A DNA stretch of 64,000 nt, taken from contig CACOFE010000002.1 of NCBI GenBank assembly GCA_902626365.1, forward strand, positions 39,430 to 103,429. The letters run 5' to 3'. Position 1 is the first letter of the stretch, and every line of letters starts with the position of its first letter. The notes beneath the pieces were generated by a model, which was given only the letters and a program-made list of their open reading frames with translations, had not been told where the DNA came from and did no database searches. The translations under genes were made by a program, and so were the position numbers. This document shows positions 9,384 through 20,577 of the stretch, piece after piece. The stretch is from an uncultured Bacteroidota bacterium (GTDB taxonomy: Bacteria; Bacteroidota; Bacteroidia; Flavobacteriales; Flavobacteriaceae).

Positions 9384-10574
9384 ATGGAGCAATATTTATC
9401 AGAAAGAGTTAAGAATTTAGCAACATCACAAACATTAGCGATGGCTGCAAAAGCTAGAGAATTAAGAGCATCTGGAAAAGATGTTATTGGTTTGAGTCTA
9501 GGCGAGCCTGATTTTAATATTCCTGATTTCATAAAGGAAGCAGCTAAAAAAGCTATCGATGAAAATTACAACTCTTATACACCTGTAGATGGGTATGCTG
9601 ATTTAAAACAAGCAATAATAAATAAGTTTGAAAGAGATAATGGACTGAGATTCACTTCTCCACAAATAGTAGTTTCAACAGGAGCAAAACAGGCTCTATA
9701 CAATATTGCTTCTGTACTTATTAATCCTGGCGACGAAGTTATATTACCTTGTCCATATTGGGTAAGTTATGCTGATATAGTTAAATTAAAAGGTGGTGTT
9801 CCTGTTGAAGTTAAAACTGATATTAAAAATAATTTTAAAATGTCAGGGGATCAGCTTATGAATGCCATCACTGAAAAGACAAAAATGGTTTGGTTCAGCT
9901 CACCTTGTAATCCTAGCGGTTCTGTTTACTCAAAAAAAGAACTTGAGGAAATATCAAATGTTCTTGAATCGCATAAGGGTATTTTTATTGTTTCTGATGA
10001 AATTTATGAGCATATAAATTATAAAGGCGGTCATCACAGCATTGGCTGTTTTGAAAATGTAAAAGATAGGACAATAACCGTAAATGGGGTTTCAAAGGCT
10101 TTTGCTATGACAGGTTGGAGAATTGGATATATTGGTGCACCGGAATGGATTGCTAGATCATGCAATAAAGTTCAAGGACAAGTGACCAGTGGTGCAAATT
10201 GTATTGCTCAAAGAGCTGTAATTACTGCCCTAACAGAAAAGCCTGAAAAAATTGAATATATGGTTGATGAATTTAAGATTCGGAGAAATTTAATCCTCGA
10301 CCTTCTTAATGATATTACAGGTTTTAAATGTAATATTCCCGATGGTGCATTTTACGTTTTTCCAAATATTTCATATTATTTTGGAAAAACTATAGATGGA
10401 TTTGAAATAAATAATGCATCTGACATGTCAATGTTTCTTCTTGAAAAAGCATTGGTTGCAACTGTTACTGGAGATGCTTTTGGAAATCCAAATTGCATAA
10501 GGATTTCTTATGCGGCCTCAACAGGGCATATAAAAAAAGCAGTTGAAAGAATTAAATCTGCAGTTGAAAAGTAA
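9384..10574 (+). CDS. Pyridoxal-phosphate aminotransferase, class I (aspartate aminotransferase-like)
   Basis: GLSLGEPDFNIPDFI, NPGDEVILPCPYWVSY, NGVSKAFAMTGWRIGY. Confidence 0.92.
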   Translation: MEQYLSERVKNLATSQTLAMAAKARELRASGKDVIGLSLGEPDFNIPDFIKEAAKKAIDENYNSYTPVDGYADLKQAIINKFERDNGLRFTSPQIVVSTGAKQALYNIASVLINPGDEVILPCPYWVSYADIVKLKGGVPVEVKTDIKNNFKMSGDQLMNAITEKTKMVWFSSPCNPSGSVYSKKELEEISNVLESHKGIFIVSDEIYEHINYKGGHHSIGCFENVKDRTITVNGVSKAFAMTGWRIGYIGAPEWIARSCNKVQGQVTSGANCIAQRAVITALTEKPEKIEYMVDEFKIRRNLILDLLNDITGFKCNIPDGAFYVFPNISYYFGKTIDGFEINNASDMSMFLLEKALVATVTGDAFGNPNCIRISYAASTGHIKKAVERIKSAVEK

Positions 10575-10579
10575 AAGAT

Positions 10580-12064
10580 CTATCTATTATTCCAAAAATA
10601 AGAAGTAAATATTATTAGAACAGTAAATAGCTCTAATCTTCCAAGCAACATTAAAAAAGATGACCACCACTTTGCGAGTAATGGTAATTCAAAAAAAGTA
10701 TTTGTTGGCCCAAATGCTCCAATTGATGGACCAACATTTCCAAGACTTGATGCAGAAACACCAAGTGCTGATTCAAAATCAAGGCCCAGTATAGCAAAAA
10801 CAATTGTTCCAATCATGAATGAAAGCATGTAAACAATAAAGAATCCTAAAATATTGTGTGTGATTTCAGGTGAAACAGAGGTTTTATTATATCTCAATGG
10901 TATAATTGCATGTGGATGTAAAATTTTCTTGAATTGTAAAACACCATTTCTTATAATTAAAAGATGTCTCATTATTTTAAACCCACCTGATGTACTTCCT
11001 GCTGATCCTCCCAAAAACATCATACCAAAAAATATAAGTAACAATAAGGGAGACCATGCGGTATAATCAGCAGTAACAAACCCAGTTGTTGTGATAATTG
11101 AAACAACCTGAAATAATGAATGTCTAAATACAGCCTCAAGCCTGTTAAAGTGACTCTCGTGACTCATCAAAAAATCAGTGTTAAAATACAATATAGTAGC
11201 AACTGATATAGTAAATCCAATTATTAATAAACTATACACTTTAAATTCTTCATCTTTAAAAATTTTCTTGAAATTAAATTTGAATCCAAAATAACTCAAT
11301 ACAAAATTGGTTCCAGCCAAAAACATAAATATGATAACGATATATTGAATCAAAGGATTAGAATTCCAATGTCCAAGGCTCGCATTTTTTGTTGAAAAAC
11401 CACCAGAGGCTATATTACTCATGGAGTGATTTATAGCATCAAAAAAAGACATTCCAGCAATCTTTAAAAAAATTGTTTCAATAATAGTGTATGAAACATA
11501 TATCAGCCATAATCTTTTAGCAGTATCGGTGATTCTAGGATGTAATTTATCTGTACTAGGTCCGGGCGATTCAGCATTGAACAACTGCATTCCACCAATA
11601 CCTAACAGAGGCAAAATTGCAATTGCAAATACTATCATTCCCATACCTCCTAACCAGTGAGTTATACTCCTCCAAAATAAAATACCCTCAGGAAGAACTT
11701 CAACATCATTAATTATAGTAGCTCCTGTCGCAGTATATCCGGATGTAGTTTCAAAAAATATATTTGAAAAGCCATCAATAGTCCCAGTTAAAATGTAAGG
11801 AATAGTTCCGGAAAATATCATGGCAACCCAACCCAAAACTACAACCAAATAACCTTCTCTTTTGTTAATTTGTTTGTCGTGATTTTTGTTTAAAAACAGC
11901 ATTAAGAGACCAATAATTAAAACTACAACTCCTGAAAGAAATAGATTGGCAGTAATACCGTCTTTGTAAAAGTAGCTAAACAAGGCACTTAAAAACATAA
12001 AACCTCCATTGATTATCAAAAGAAACCCTAGAAAATATGTTATTATTTTTATATTAATTTTCAT
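10580..12064 (-). CDS. trkH: TrkH family potassium uptake protein
   Basis: Polytopic; FFETTSGYTATGATI, SITHWLGGMGMIVF, GGSAGSTSGGFK. Confidence 0.93.
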   Translation of the reverse strand: MKINIKIITYFLGFLLIINGGFMFLSALFSYFYKDGITANLFLSGVVVLIIGLLMLFLNKNHDKQINKREGYLVVVLGWVAMIFSGTIPYILTGTIDGFSNIFFETTSGYTATGATIINDVEVLPEGILFWRSITHWLGGMGMIVFAIAILPLLGIGGMQLFNAESPGPSTDKLHPRITDTAKRLWLIYVSYTIIETIFLKIAGMSFFDAINHSMSNIASGGFSTKNASLGHWNSNPLIQYIVIIFMFLAGTNFVLSYFGFKFNFKKIFKDEEFKVYSLLIIGFTISVATILYFNTDFLMSHESHFNRLEAVFRHSLFQVVSIITTTGFVTADYTAWSPLLLLIFFGMMFLGGSAGSTSGGFKIMRHLLIIRNGVLQFKKILHPHAIIPLRYNKTSVSPEITHNILGFFIVYMLSFMIGTIVFAILGLDFESALGVSASSLGNVGPSIGAFGPTNTFFELPLLAKWWSSFLMLLGRLELFTVLIIFTSYFWNNR

Positions 12065-13402
12065 TTAAAAAAGTTTTTCAACCTTTTGAATTGAATCCTT
12101 TAAACAACAAACTACGATCCTATCTCCAGAAATTATTTTAAAATCCCCAAGTACTATATAACCTTTACTTTCTCTAATAACTCCGGCAATAATTGCACAT
12201 CTGGGGAAGTCTAAGTCTTTAATTGTTTTATTGCAAACTTCAGACTCATCATTAACCACATACTCTAACAATTCAGCATCCATATTTGCTAATTGAGAAA
12301 TTGCAACTACCTCAGCATTATGTACATGCTTTGATATGGCATCTGCGGCTAGTAATTTTTTGTTAATTAAGGTGTCAATACCGCTAATTTGAGATAATTT
12401 GTAGTAATTAAGGTTATCAACAAGTGCTATAGTTTTACTTATTCCCTTTGATTTAGCAATAAGGCTTGACATAATGTTGTCTTCAGAATCTCCGGTTACG
12501 GCAATAAATGAATCCATCTGATCCAAATTTTCCTCTTCTAATAATTCAGAGTTAGTGCCATCACCATATATGATTAGACAGTTTTCTAAATCTTCAGCTA
12601 ACTCTTCTGCCCTTTCTTTATTAATTTCAACAATTTTTACGTTAAAATTATTGGATAATAAGTCTTCTGCTACTTTCTTACCTACTCTACCTCCACCAAG
12701 AATCATTACATTTTTGATAATTCCATTATTTTGACCTGAAAGCTTAAGTAATTCTTCTGCACCACCAGGTTCAGTCATAAAAACGATATGATCTCCTGAG
12801 TGAAATACAGTATCTCCTCTAGGTATTATGGTTTTTTCACCCCTTTTAATTGAAATTGGAAAAAAATGGGTTTCAGGGAATATCTCCGCAGCCTCAACAA
12901 CTGTTTTTCCAACAAAGGTTGAGGTGTGTGTAGCACTCAATCCTAAAGTGATAAGAGCACCATCATCAAATTCAAAAGGATCGGTAAACTCGGCCCTATT
13001 AATAGCCATATTTATCTCCTTTGAAGTTAAAATTTCTGGTGATATTAATTCACTTATTCCCAGATCAGAAAAATCGATATTTTCATTTTCTTTAAGTTCA
13101 GGATTGGAAATTCTAGCTATGGTTTTTTTGGCACCTAGTTGTTTAGCTAAATAACATGCAGTTAAGTTAACTGCTTCTGATGCTGTAACACCTATAAATA
13201 GATCGGCTTCAGTAACATTTGCTTTGTTAAGAGTAGAAATTGATGTACAATCTCCTTGAACCACTCTTATATCTAATTTACTGTTAGGGAAAGTTAGTTT
13301 TTCATCATTGGAATCTATGAGTGTAATCTCCTGCGATTCATATGATAATAATTTTGCTAAATGAGATCCAACTTCACCAGACCCCGCAATTATTATTTTC
13401 AT
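12065..13402 (-). CDS. trkA: Trk system potassium transporter TrkA
   Basis: Two RCK_N/NAD-binding halves (MKIIIAGSGEVGSHLAKLLS; NVMILGGGRVGKKVAEDLL) and TrkA_C regions; adjacent to trkH. Confidence 0.95.
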   Translation of the reverse strand: MKIIIAGSGEVGSHLAKLLSYESQEITLIDSNDEKLTFPNSKLDIRVVQGDCTSISTLNKANVTEADLFIGVTASEAVNLTACYLAKQLGAKKTIARISNPELKENENIDFSDLGISELISPEILTSKEINMAINRAEFTDPFEFDDGALITLGLSATHTSTFVGKTVVEAAEIFPETHFFPISIKRGEKTIIPRGDTVFHSGDHIVFMTEPGGAEELLKLSGQNNGIIKNVMILGGGRVGKKVAEDLLSNNFNVKIVEINKERAEELAEDLENCLIIYGDGTNSELLEEENLDQMDSFIAVTGDSEDNIMSSLIAKSKGISKTIALVDNLNYYKLSQISGIDTLINKKLLAADAISKHVHNAEVVAISQLANMDAELLEYVVNDESEVCNKTIKDLDFPRCAIIAGVIRESKGYIVLGDFKIISGDRIVVCCLKDSIQKVEKLF

Positions 13403-13424
13403 TCTTAATAATAAATATTAGGGA

Positions 13425-13432
13425 CAAATATA
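13425..13432 (-). promoter_or_regulatory. Putative -7 box for trkA
   Basis: CAAATATA on + strand = TATATTTG on minus, about 22 nt upstream of the start codon. Confidence 0.35.
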
Positions 13433-13535
13433 ATTTATTTTACCCAATTGGTTAATTTTAAGCATTAATCGAGCAAATACAATAATCGCAAAAAAAATGG
13501 GTTATTTTATCTGTTTTTGTTGATTTAATTTACCT

Positions 13536-14249
13536 ATGAGATCTATAATTTTTATAATTTACTTCTTTCTGATATCAACTAGCGGATATTCGCAGCTTTT
13601 TACAAAAAAGAAAGTTCTTAATAATGAAAACTTTGATAAGCCCTCTGTCTCTTGGGGCTATTTCCTTGGAATAAATAATTATGATTTTAATTTTGACTAT
13701 GTTTCTGATACATATGATATTCAAACCGAAAAATCATTTGGTTTTAATGTTGGTTTAATCGGAAATTTTAGAATCTCTGATTATTTCGATTTACGTTTTG
13801 AGCCAGGCTTGATAATGTCCAACAGAAACTTAGCTTTTAATCCAAACCAATTTGGGGAAACAGAATTTAACCCAAACCTACATTTCAGAGAAATTAAGTC
13901 AACATACATACATTTTCCACTGCTGATAAAAATTTCAAGCAAAAGGGTTAATAATTTTAAGCCATATCTACTTGGTGGGGTTTCTACAGCATTAAATCTT
14001 TCAAGTAAAGAAAACAGTGTTGATGATAATAGTTTAGGTCAATTTAGAACTAAAAAAAATGTTTTTTTCTATGAATTGGGTTTTGGAATTGATCTTTACC
14101 TAGAATGGTTTAAATTTAGCCCAAGCATTCGTGGAATTTTTGCAATTTCAGATGAACATGTAGATGATAACGATCCATTAAGTCCTTGGACTAGTAATAT
14201 TGAATTTATGAAAACAAGCGGGATACTAATAAATTTTACTTTCCAGTAG
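13536..14249 (+). CDS. porT: Type IX secretion outer-membrane protein PorT family
   Basis: Signal peptide plus OM beta-barrel pattern; YFLGINNYDFNFDY..., PYLLGGVSTALNL. Confidence 0.8.
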   Translation: MRSIIFIIYFFLISTSGYSQLFTKKKVLNNENFDKPSVSWGYFLGINNYDFNFDYVSDTYDIQTEKSFGFNVGLIGNFRISDYFDLRFEPGLIMSNRNLAFNPNQFGETEFNPNLHFREIKSTYIHFPLLIKISSKRVNNFKPYLLGGVSTALNLSSKENSVDDNSLGQFRTKKNVFFYELGFGIDLYLEWFKFSPSIRGIFAISDEHVDDNDPLSPWTSNIEFMKTSGILINFTFQ

Positions 14250-14961
14250 TCTGACTCTTCAATTCTGAAAGAATAATACCAACCGAAGTTGCTAGATTTA
14301 AACTTTCTACATTGTCATTAAATCTTTGTATTGTTATCTTAATATCAATTTGTGAAGATAATTTTTTACTCAAACCTTTAGATTCACTTCCAAAAAATAT
14401 TATTTGATTATCAGAAAAGGTAAAATCTCTTAGATTTTGTCCATTTAAGTCTGCTGCAACTGTGTTATAATTTTCACTTTCCAATAATTTATGAAAATCC
14501 ATATATGAAATATTTACTCTGCAAATTGACCCCATTGAGGCCTGAATAACTTTAGGGTTATAACAATCTACACTATTGCTAGAACAAATGATGTTTTTTA
14601 TTCCAAACCAATCACATAATCTAATGATTGTCCCTAAATTTCCTGGGTCATTAATCTCCTCAAGAGCAACAATATTTGCGTTAAAGTCAATTTCTTGGTC
14701 ATTAGGAATTTTAAAGATTCCTATAACATTATTAGGTGACTTTTGATTACTTATCTGCTTAAGCTGAGTAGAATTGATTGAAATATGATTCTTTAAATTT
14801 TTATACTTTTCTGATGTCGAAAATATATTAATTGAATCTAAATCAGATTCTATTAATTCATCTACTATTTTCTCACCCTCTGCAACAAAAAAACCAGACT
14901 GTATTCTAATTTTCTTTAATCTTAACGACTTGATTAATTTTATTTGATTTTTGGTAATCAT
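14236..14961 (-). CDS. TrmH/SpoU family RNA 2'-O-methyltransferase
   Basis: EEINDPGNLGTIIRLCDWFGI...IIFFGSESKGLS...LNLATSVGIILSE. Confidence 0.92.
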   Translation of the reverse strand: MITKNQIKLIKSLRLKKIRIQSGFFVAEGEKIVDELIESDLDSINIFSTSEKYKNLKNHISINSTQLKQISNQKSPNNVIGIFKIPNDQEIDFNANIVALEEINDPGNLGTIIRLCDWFGIKNIICSSNSVDCYNPKVIQASMGSICRVNISYMDFHKLLESENYNTVAADLNGQNLRDFTFSDNQIIFFGSESKGLSKKLSSQIDIKITIQRFNDNVESLNLATSVGIILSELKSQTTGK

Positions 14962-15032
14962 GTTATTTGTAATTCCTAACTTTACCCATGGTAAAATTAA
15001 TGTAAACTAACCTTAAAACATAACTATTCTTT

Positions 15033-16100
15033 ATGAATCATAATATCAAACCTGGGGTTGCAACAGGTGATCAGGTTCAAGAAATACTAAAACTTGCAAA
15101 AGAAAAAAAATTTGCTCTTCCTGCCGTTAATGTCATCGGATCAAGTAGTATCAATGGAGTTTTAGAAACAGCTAAAAAATTAAATTCCCCTGTAATTATT
15201 CAATTTTCAAACGGAGGAGCAGGCTTTAATGCTGGCAAAGGACTTGGTAACGAAAATCAATATGCTGCAATTAGTGGATCAATTGCTGGAGCTCACCATG
15301 TCCATACAATGGCAAAGGCTTACGGGGTACCTGTTATTTTACACACAGATCATTGCGCAAAAAACCTTCTACCCTGGATTGACGGATTAATGGAAGCCAA
15401 TGAGAAATGTTTTAAAGAAAAAGGACATTCACTTTTTAGCTCTCACATGATTGATCTTTCAGAAGAGCCTATTGAAGAAAATATTAAAATTTGTAAGGAA
15501 TATTTATCCAGAATGTCAAAAATAGGAATGACCCTAGAGATTGAACTGGGAATTACGGGTGGTGAGGAGGACGGAGTTGATAATAGTGGAGTTGATGAAT
15601 CAAAGCTTTATACTCAACCCGAAGAAGTTGCTTATGCATATGAAGAATTAATAAAGGTAAGTGATAAATTTATGGTTGCTGCAGCTTTTGGAAATGTACA
15701 CGGAGTATACAAACCAGGAAATGTAAAACTTACTCCAAAAATTTTAAAAAATTCTCAGGAATTTATTTCAAAAAAGTTTAATCTACCACACAATACAATT
15801 GATTTTGTATTTCATGGAGGTTCTGGATCATCTGTTGAAGAAATCAGAGAAGCAATAGGTTATGGAGTGATTAAAATGAATATTGATACAGATATGCAAT
15901 ATGCATTTATGAGTGGTGTAAGAGATTATTTCAATGAAAAAAGTGATTATTTAAAAGCACAAATTGGCAATCCTGAAGGCGATGATGTTCCTAACAAGAA
16001 ATATTATGACCCAAGAAAATGGATAAGAGAAGGTGAAAGCTCTTTTGTTCAAAGACTTATTAAAGCTTTTGAAGATTTAAATAATGTGAATACATTATAA
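15033..16100 (+). CDS. fbaA: Class II fructose-bisphosphate aldolase
   Basis: HTDHCAKNLLPWIDGL, FGNVHGVYKPGNVKL, FHGGSGSS. Confidence 0.95.
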   Translation: MNHNIKPGVATGDQVQEILKLAKEKKFALPAVNVIGSSSINGVLETAKKLNSPVIIQFSNGGAGFNAGKGLGNENQYAAISGSIAGAHHVHTMAKAYGVPVILHTDHCAKNLLPWIDGLMEANEKCFKEKGHSLFSSHMIDLSEEPIEENIKICKEYLSRMSKIGMTLEIELGITGGEEDGVDNSGVDESKLYTQPEEVAYAYEELIKVSDKFMVAAAFGNVHGVYKPGNVKLTPKILKNSQEFISKKFNLPHNTIDFVFHGGSGSSVEEIREAIGYGVIKMNIDTDMQYAFMSGVRDYFNEKSDYLKAQIGNPEGDDVPNKKYYDPRKWIREGESSFVQRLIKAFEDLNNVNTL

Positions 16101-16133
16101 ATTTTTAGATTTGTTAATCATTAAATATGATTT

Positions 16134-16988
16134 ATGGCTTGGTTTAAGAGACAAAGCAAAGGAATTCAAACTCCTACAGAAGAGAAAAAGGATATACCAA
16201 AGGGACTTTGGTATAAGTCTCCAACAGGAAAAATAGTCGATACCGAAGAACTTCAGGCTAATTTTTATGTAAGTCCTGAAGATGATTATCATGTAAGAAT
16301 CGGTAGCAGGGAATATTTTTCAATAATATTTGATGATAAGTTTAAAGAATTAGATAAAAATCTAACTTCAAAAGACCCCTTAAAGTTTGAGGATAACAAG
16401 AAGTATACTGACAGATTAAAAGCAGCTAAAGAAAAAACAAATTTAAATGATGCAATTAGAACAGCTGTTGGAAAATCTATGGGGAATGACATAGTTATCG
16501 CTTGTATGGACTTTAGTTTCATTGGGGGTTCAATGGGTAGTGTTGTAGGGGAAAAAATTGCTCGGGCCATAGATTATTCATTGAAAAATAAAATACCGCT
16601 TGTTATCATTTCAAAATCTGGGGGTGCAAGAATGATGGAGGCTGCAATATCACTAATGCAACTTGCTAAAACATCAGCAAAATTAGCGCAGCTTGCAGAT
16701 GCAAAAGTTCCATACATTTCTTTATGCACTGATCCTACGACAGGTGGAACTACTGCTTCGTTCGCCATGCTAGGGGATGTTAACATCAGTGAACCAGGCG
16801 CATTAATTGGATTTGCAGGACCCAGAGTTGTTAAAGATACAACTGGCAAAGACTTACCAAAAGGATTTCAAACAGCAGAATTTGTATTAGATCATGGCTT
16901 TCTTGATTTCATAACACATCGAAGAGATTTAAAAAAGAAGATAAACCTCTATCTAGATTTAATTCTTAATAATCCTATCAGAGAATAA
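16134..16988 (+). CDS. accD: Acetyl-CoA carboxylase carboxyltransferase subunit beta (zinc-ribbon cysteines missing)
   Basis: [50 protein letters not shown]. Confidence 0.93.
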   Translation: MAWFKRQSKGIQTPTEEKKDIPKGLWYKSPTGKIVDTEELQANFYVSPEDDYHVRIGSREYFSIIFDDKFKELDKNLTSKDPLKFEDNKKYTDRLKAAKEKTNLNDAIRTAVGKSMGNDIVIACMDFSFIGGSMGSVVGEKIARAIDYSLKNKIPLVIISKSGGARMMEAAISLMQLAKTSAKLAQLADAKVPYISLCTDPTTGGTTASFAMLGDVNISEPGALIGFAGPRVVKDTTGKDLPKGFQTAEFVLDHGFLDFITHRRDLKKKINLYLDLILNNPIRE

Positions 16989-17022
16989 ATTATCTTTTTT
17001 CTTCGAATATCCTATTTTTTAC

Positions 17023-17030
17023 TATATTTG
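17023..17030 (+). promoter_or_regulatory. Putative -7 box for rpsO
   Basis: TATATTTG, consensus TAnnTTTG, 47 nt upstream of rpsO. Confidence 0.45.
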
Positions 17031-17076
17031 CGCCGCTATTATCAGCATACATAATAATCATTTAAATAATATTGGA

Positions 17077-17346
17077 ATGTATTTAACAAAGAAAAACAAA
17101 GAAGATTTATTCAAAAAGCACGGAAAAGATGCTAAAGATACGGGAAGTGCTGAGGGTCAGATTGCCCTTTTTACACACAGAATAAATCATTTAACTGAGC
17201 ATCTAAAAAGAAATAAGAAAGATTATAACACGGAAAGAGCGCTTGTAAAGCTCGTAGGAAAAAGAAGAGCACTATTAGACTATCTTACTAAAAAAGATAT
17301 TCTCAGATATCGTGCAATTGTTAAAGAGTTAGGATTAAGAAAATAA
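17077..17346 (+). CDS. rpsO: 30S ribosomal protein S15
   Basis: DTGSAEGQIALFTHRINHLTEHLKRNKKDYNTERALVKLVGKRRALLDYL. Confidence 0.97.
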   Translation: MYLTKKNKEDLFKKHGKDAKDTGSAEGQIALFTHRINHLTEHLKRNKKDYNTERALVKLVGKRRALLDYLTKKDILRYRAIVKELGLRK

Positions 17347-17428
17347 CTCTTTTATCCATTTTGTCTTATAGTTATTCATTGGTTAAAAAACTACTTCAAC
17401 ACACAATTTATTAAACCAAAAAATAATT

Positions 17429-19615
17429 ATGATACCTAAAACGTATAAAGAAATAATTGATTTAGGAGATGGAAGATCCATTTCAATCGAAACAGGAAAA
17501 TTAGCGAAACAAGCGCATGGATCAGTAGTGGTTCAGATGGGAAAATGTATGCTTTTGTGTACAGTTGTTTCAAATTATAAAAGTGCAAATGTTGATTTTT
17601 TACCATTAACGGTAGATTACAGAGAAAAATTTGCTGCAGCCGGTAAATACCCAGGTGGGTTCTTTAAAAGAGAGGCAAGACCAAGCAGTGATGAAATTTT
17701 AACAATGAGACTTGTTGATAGAGTATTAAGACCTCTATTCCCAAAGGATTATCACAATGAAACCCAAGTAATGATTCAGTTAATGTCACATGATGAAGAG
17801 GTTATGCCAGACGCATTAGCTGGTTTAGCCGCTTCAGCTGCAATTCAATTAAGTGATTTTCCTTTTGAATGTGCTATTTCTGAGGCTAGAGCTGCAAGAA
17901 TTAATGGTGAATTTGTAATTAATCCAAGTAGGGCTCAGTTAGAAGAAGCTGATATCGATATCATGGTTGGTGCTTCCAAAGATTCTGTAATGATGGTTGA
18001 AGGTGAAATGGAAGAATGTTCGGAAGAAGAAATGGTTGAAGCTATTAAATTTGCTCATGAACACATTAAAAAGCAGTGCGATGCTCAGGAAAAATTAGCA
18101 AAGGCATTCGGGAAAAAAGAAACTCGTGAATATGAACCTGAGGAAGGAGATGAAGATTTAATGAAAAAAGTAAATGACTTCACATATGACAGATGTTATG
18201 AAGTTGCTAAAAAAGGACTCTCCAAAGCAGAGAGAAATGAAGCATTTGATTCTATAAAAGAAGAATTAATGGACTCTTTCACAGAAGAGGAATTAGAAGA
18301 ACAAGAAGCTTTAATCAATAAGTATTTTCATAAATCTGAAAAAGAAGCCATAAGAAATCTAACATTAGAGAAGGGAGTTAGGCTGGACGGAAGAAAAACA
18401 ACAGATATCAGACCTATTTGGTGTGAAGTTAATTACTTACCATCCACGCATGGATCCTCTGTATTTACAAGAGGTGAAACCCAAGCTCTTGCAACTGTAA
18501 CTCTAGGAACATCCAGGGAAGCAAATCAGATTGACTCTCCAACATTTGAGGGAGAAGAAAGATTTTATTTACACTATAACTTCCCTCCTTTCTCAACCGG
18601 AGAAGCTAGACCACTTAGAGGTACTTCAAGACGTGAGATTGGTCACGGAAATCTAGCTCAAAGAGCCCTAAAGAGAATGGTTCCTGCTGATTGTCCATAT
18701 ACAGTCAGAGTTGTTAGTGAAGTGTTAGAAAGTAATGGCTCATCTTCCATGGCTACAGTTTGTTCAGGTACAATGGCTCTTATGGATGCAGGTGTACAAT
18801 TGAAGAAGCCTGTTTCTGGAATTGCGATGGGATTAATTTCCGACGGAAAAAAACATGCAGTTTTAAGTGATATTTTAGGTGATGAAGACCATTTAGGTGA
18901 TATGGATTTTAAAGTAACAGGAACTGCTGATGGAATTACAGCATGTCAAATGGATATTAAGATTAAAGGACTGTCGTATGATATACTTATTGAGGCATTA
19001 AATCAGGCAAAAGATGGAAGATTACACATCTTATCAAAATTAACTGATACAATTAGTGCACCAAACGCTGATGTAAAAGCTCATGCGCCAAAAATGATTA
19101 CAAGAACAATACCTGGAGACTATATTGGGACGTTAATAGGTCCAGGTGGAAAAAATATTCAAGAATTACAAAAAACAAGTGGTTGTAGTTTAGTTATTAA
19201 TGAAGATCCTGACACAGAACAAGGTATTGTCGAAATTCTTGGTACTGATCAGGAAGGTATTGATATGGTATTATCACATATTGAATCTATGCTATTTAAG
19301 CCAGAGGTTGGCAGTGTATATGAAGTTAAAGTGATTAAACTTCTTGATTTTGGAGCTGTTGTTGAATATTGTGAAGCACCTGGAAATGAGGTTCTACTGC
19401 ACATTAGTGAACTTGCCTGGGAAAAGACAGAAAATGTTACCGATGTTGTTAATTTAGGCGATACACTAGATGTAAAATATTTTGGAGTTGATCCTAGAAC
19501 AAGAAAAGATAAAGTTTCAAGAAAAGCGTTATTGCCTAAGCCTGAGGGCTATGTTGATAAACCAAGGAAAACTTTTAACAGAAACAATAACAGAAAAGGA
19601 TTTAATAAAAAATAA
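17429..19615 (+). CDS. pnp: Polyribonucleotide nucleotidyltransferase
   Basis: Duplicated RNase PH domains, KH ([21 protein letters not shown]) and S1 domains; downstream of rpsO. Confidence 0.97.
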   Translation: MIPKTYKEIIDLGDGRSISIETGKLAKQAHGSVVVQMGKCMLLCTVVSNYKSANVDFLPLTVDYREKFAAAGKYPGGFFKREARPSSDEILTMRLVDRVLRPLFPKDYHNETQVMIQLMSHDEEVMPDALAGLAASAAIQLSDFPFECAISEARAARINGEFVINPSRAQLEEADIDIMVGASKDSVMMVEGEMEECSEEEMVEAIKFAHEHIKKQCDAQEKLAKAFGKKETREYEPEEGDEDLMKKVNDFTYDRCYEVAKKGLSKAERNEAFDSIKEELMDSFTEEELEEQEALINKYFHKSEKEAIRNLTLEKGVRLDGRKTTDIRPIWCEVNYLPSTHGSSVFTRGETQALATVTLGTSREANQIDSPTFEGEERFYLHYNFPPFSTGEARPLRGTSRREIGHGNLAQRALKRMVPADCPYTVRVVSEVLESNGSSSMATVCSGTMALMDAGVQLKKPVSGIAMGLISDGKKHAVLSDILGDEDHLGDMDFKVTGTADGITACQMDIKIKGLSYDILIEALNQAKDGRLHILSKLTDTISAPNADVKAHAPKMITRTIPGDYIGTLIGPGGKNIQELQKTSGCSLVINEDPDTEQGIVEILGTDQEGIDMVLSHIESMLFKPEVGSVYEVKVIKLLDFGAVVEYCEAPGNEVLLHISELAWEKTENVTDVVNLGDTLDVKYFGVDPRTRKDKVSRKALLPKPEGYVDKPRKTFNRNNNRKGFNKK

Positions 19616-19666
19616 ATAATAATTTTGTAAGGTTTTATTTATCAAAAATCTTCTATATAATTCACT

Positions 19667-20530
19667 ATGAGACAATTAAAGATAACCAAGCAGGTAACCA
19701 ACAGAGAAACAGCATCACTTGATAAATATTTACAAGAAATTGGAAAAGTAGATCTGATTACTGCTGAAGAGGAAGTTGAATTAGCTCAAAGGGTAAAACT
19801 AGGTGATCAACTTGCCCTAGAAAAGCTAACAAAAGCCAACTTACGTTTCGTTGTCTCAGTTGCAAAGCAATATCAAAACCAAGGACTTACTCTTCCTGAT
19901 TTAATCAATGAAGGTAATCTTGGTTTAATTAAAGCTGCTCAAAGATTTGATGAAACCAGAGGTTTTAAGTTTATTTCATACGCCGTTTGGTGGATTAGAC
20001 AATCTATATTGCAAGCATTGGCTGAGCAATCTAGAATTGTAAGACTACCATTAAATAAAATTGGGTCAATTAATAAAATAAATAAAACCTATGCTTTCTT
20101 AGAGCAATCTCACGAGAGACCACCAAGTGCAGAGGAAATCGCAAATGAATTAGATATGACCATCAACGATGTTAAAGAATCTATGAAAAATTCTGGTCGT
20201 CATGTATCTATGGATGCTCCGCTTGTAGAAGGTGAAGATTCAAATTTATATGACGTTTTAAGAAGTGGTGAGTCTCCAAATCCTGATAAAGAACTAATAC
20301 ACGAATCCCTTAGAACTGAGATTGAAAGAGCTCTTGAAACTTTAACTCCTAGAGAGGCTGATGTTATCAAACTTTATTTTGGGCTAGGTAATCATCACCC
20401 TATGACTTTAGAAGAAATTGGTGAGACTTTTGATCTTACAAGAGAAAGAGTTAGACAAATAAAGGAAAAAGCCATCAGAAGGCTTAAACATACCTCAAGA
20501 AGTAAAATTCTAAAAACTTACTTAGGATAA
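19667..20530 (+). CDS. rpoD: Primary RNA polymerase sigma factor RpoD/SigA
   Basis: Sigma-70 regions 2-4 ([49 protein letters not shown]), 287 aa Bacteroidota-size form. Confidence 0.96.
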   Translation: MRQLKITKQVTNRETASLDKYLQEIGKVDLITAEEEVELAQRVKLGDQLALEKLTKANLRFVVSVAKQYQNQGLTLPDLINEGNLGLIKAAQRFDETRGFKFISYAVWWIRQSILQALAEQSRIVRLPLNKIGSINKINKTYAFLEQSHERPPSAEEIANELDMTINDVKESMKNSGRHVSMDAPLVEGEDSNLYDVLRSGESPNPDKELIHESLRTEIERALETLTPREADVIKLYFGLGNHHPMTLEEIGETFDLTRERVRQIKEKAIRRLKHTSRSKILKTYLG

Positions 20531-20577
20531 ATAAAAAATGATTTCACTAATGATTACCTTTAATAAAAATTCTTTAA

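Noticed and set aside
16289-16849. Minus ORFs opposite accD
   Set aside because: Antisense to a conserved housekeeping gene.
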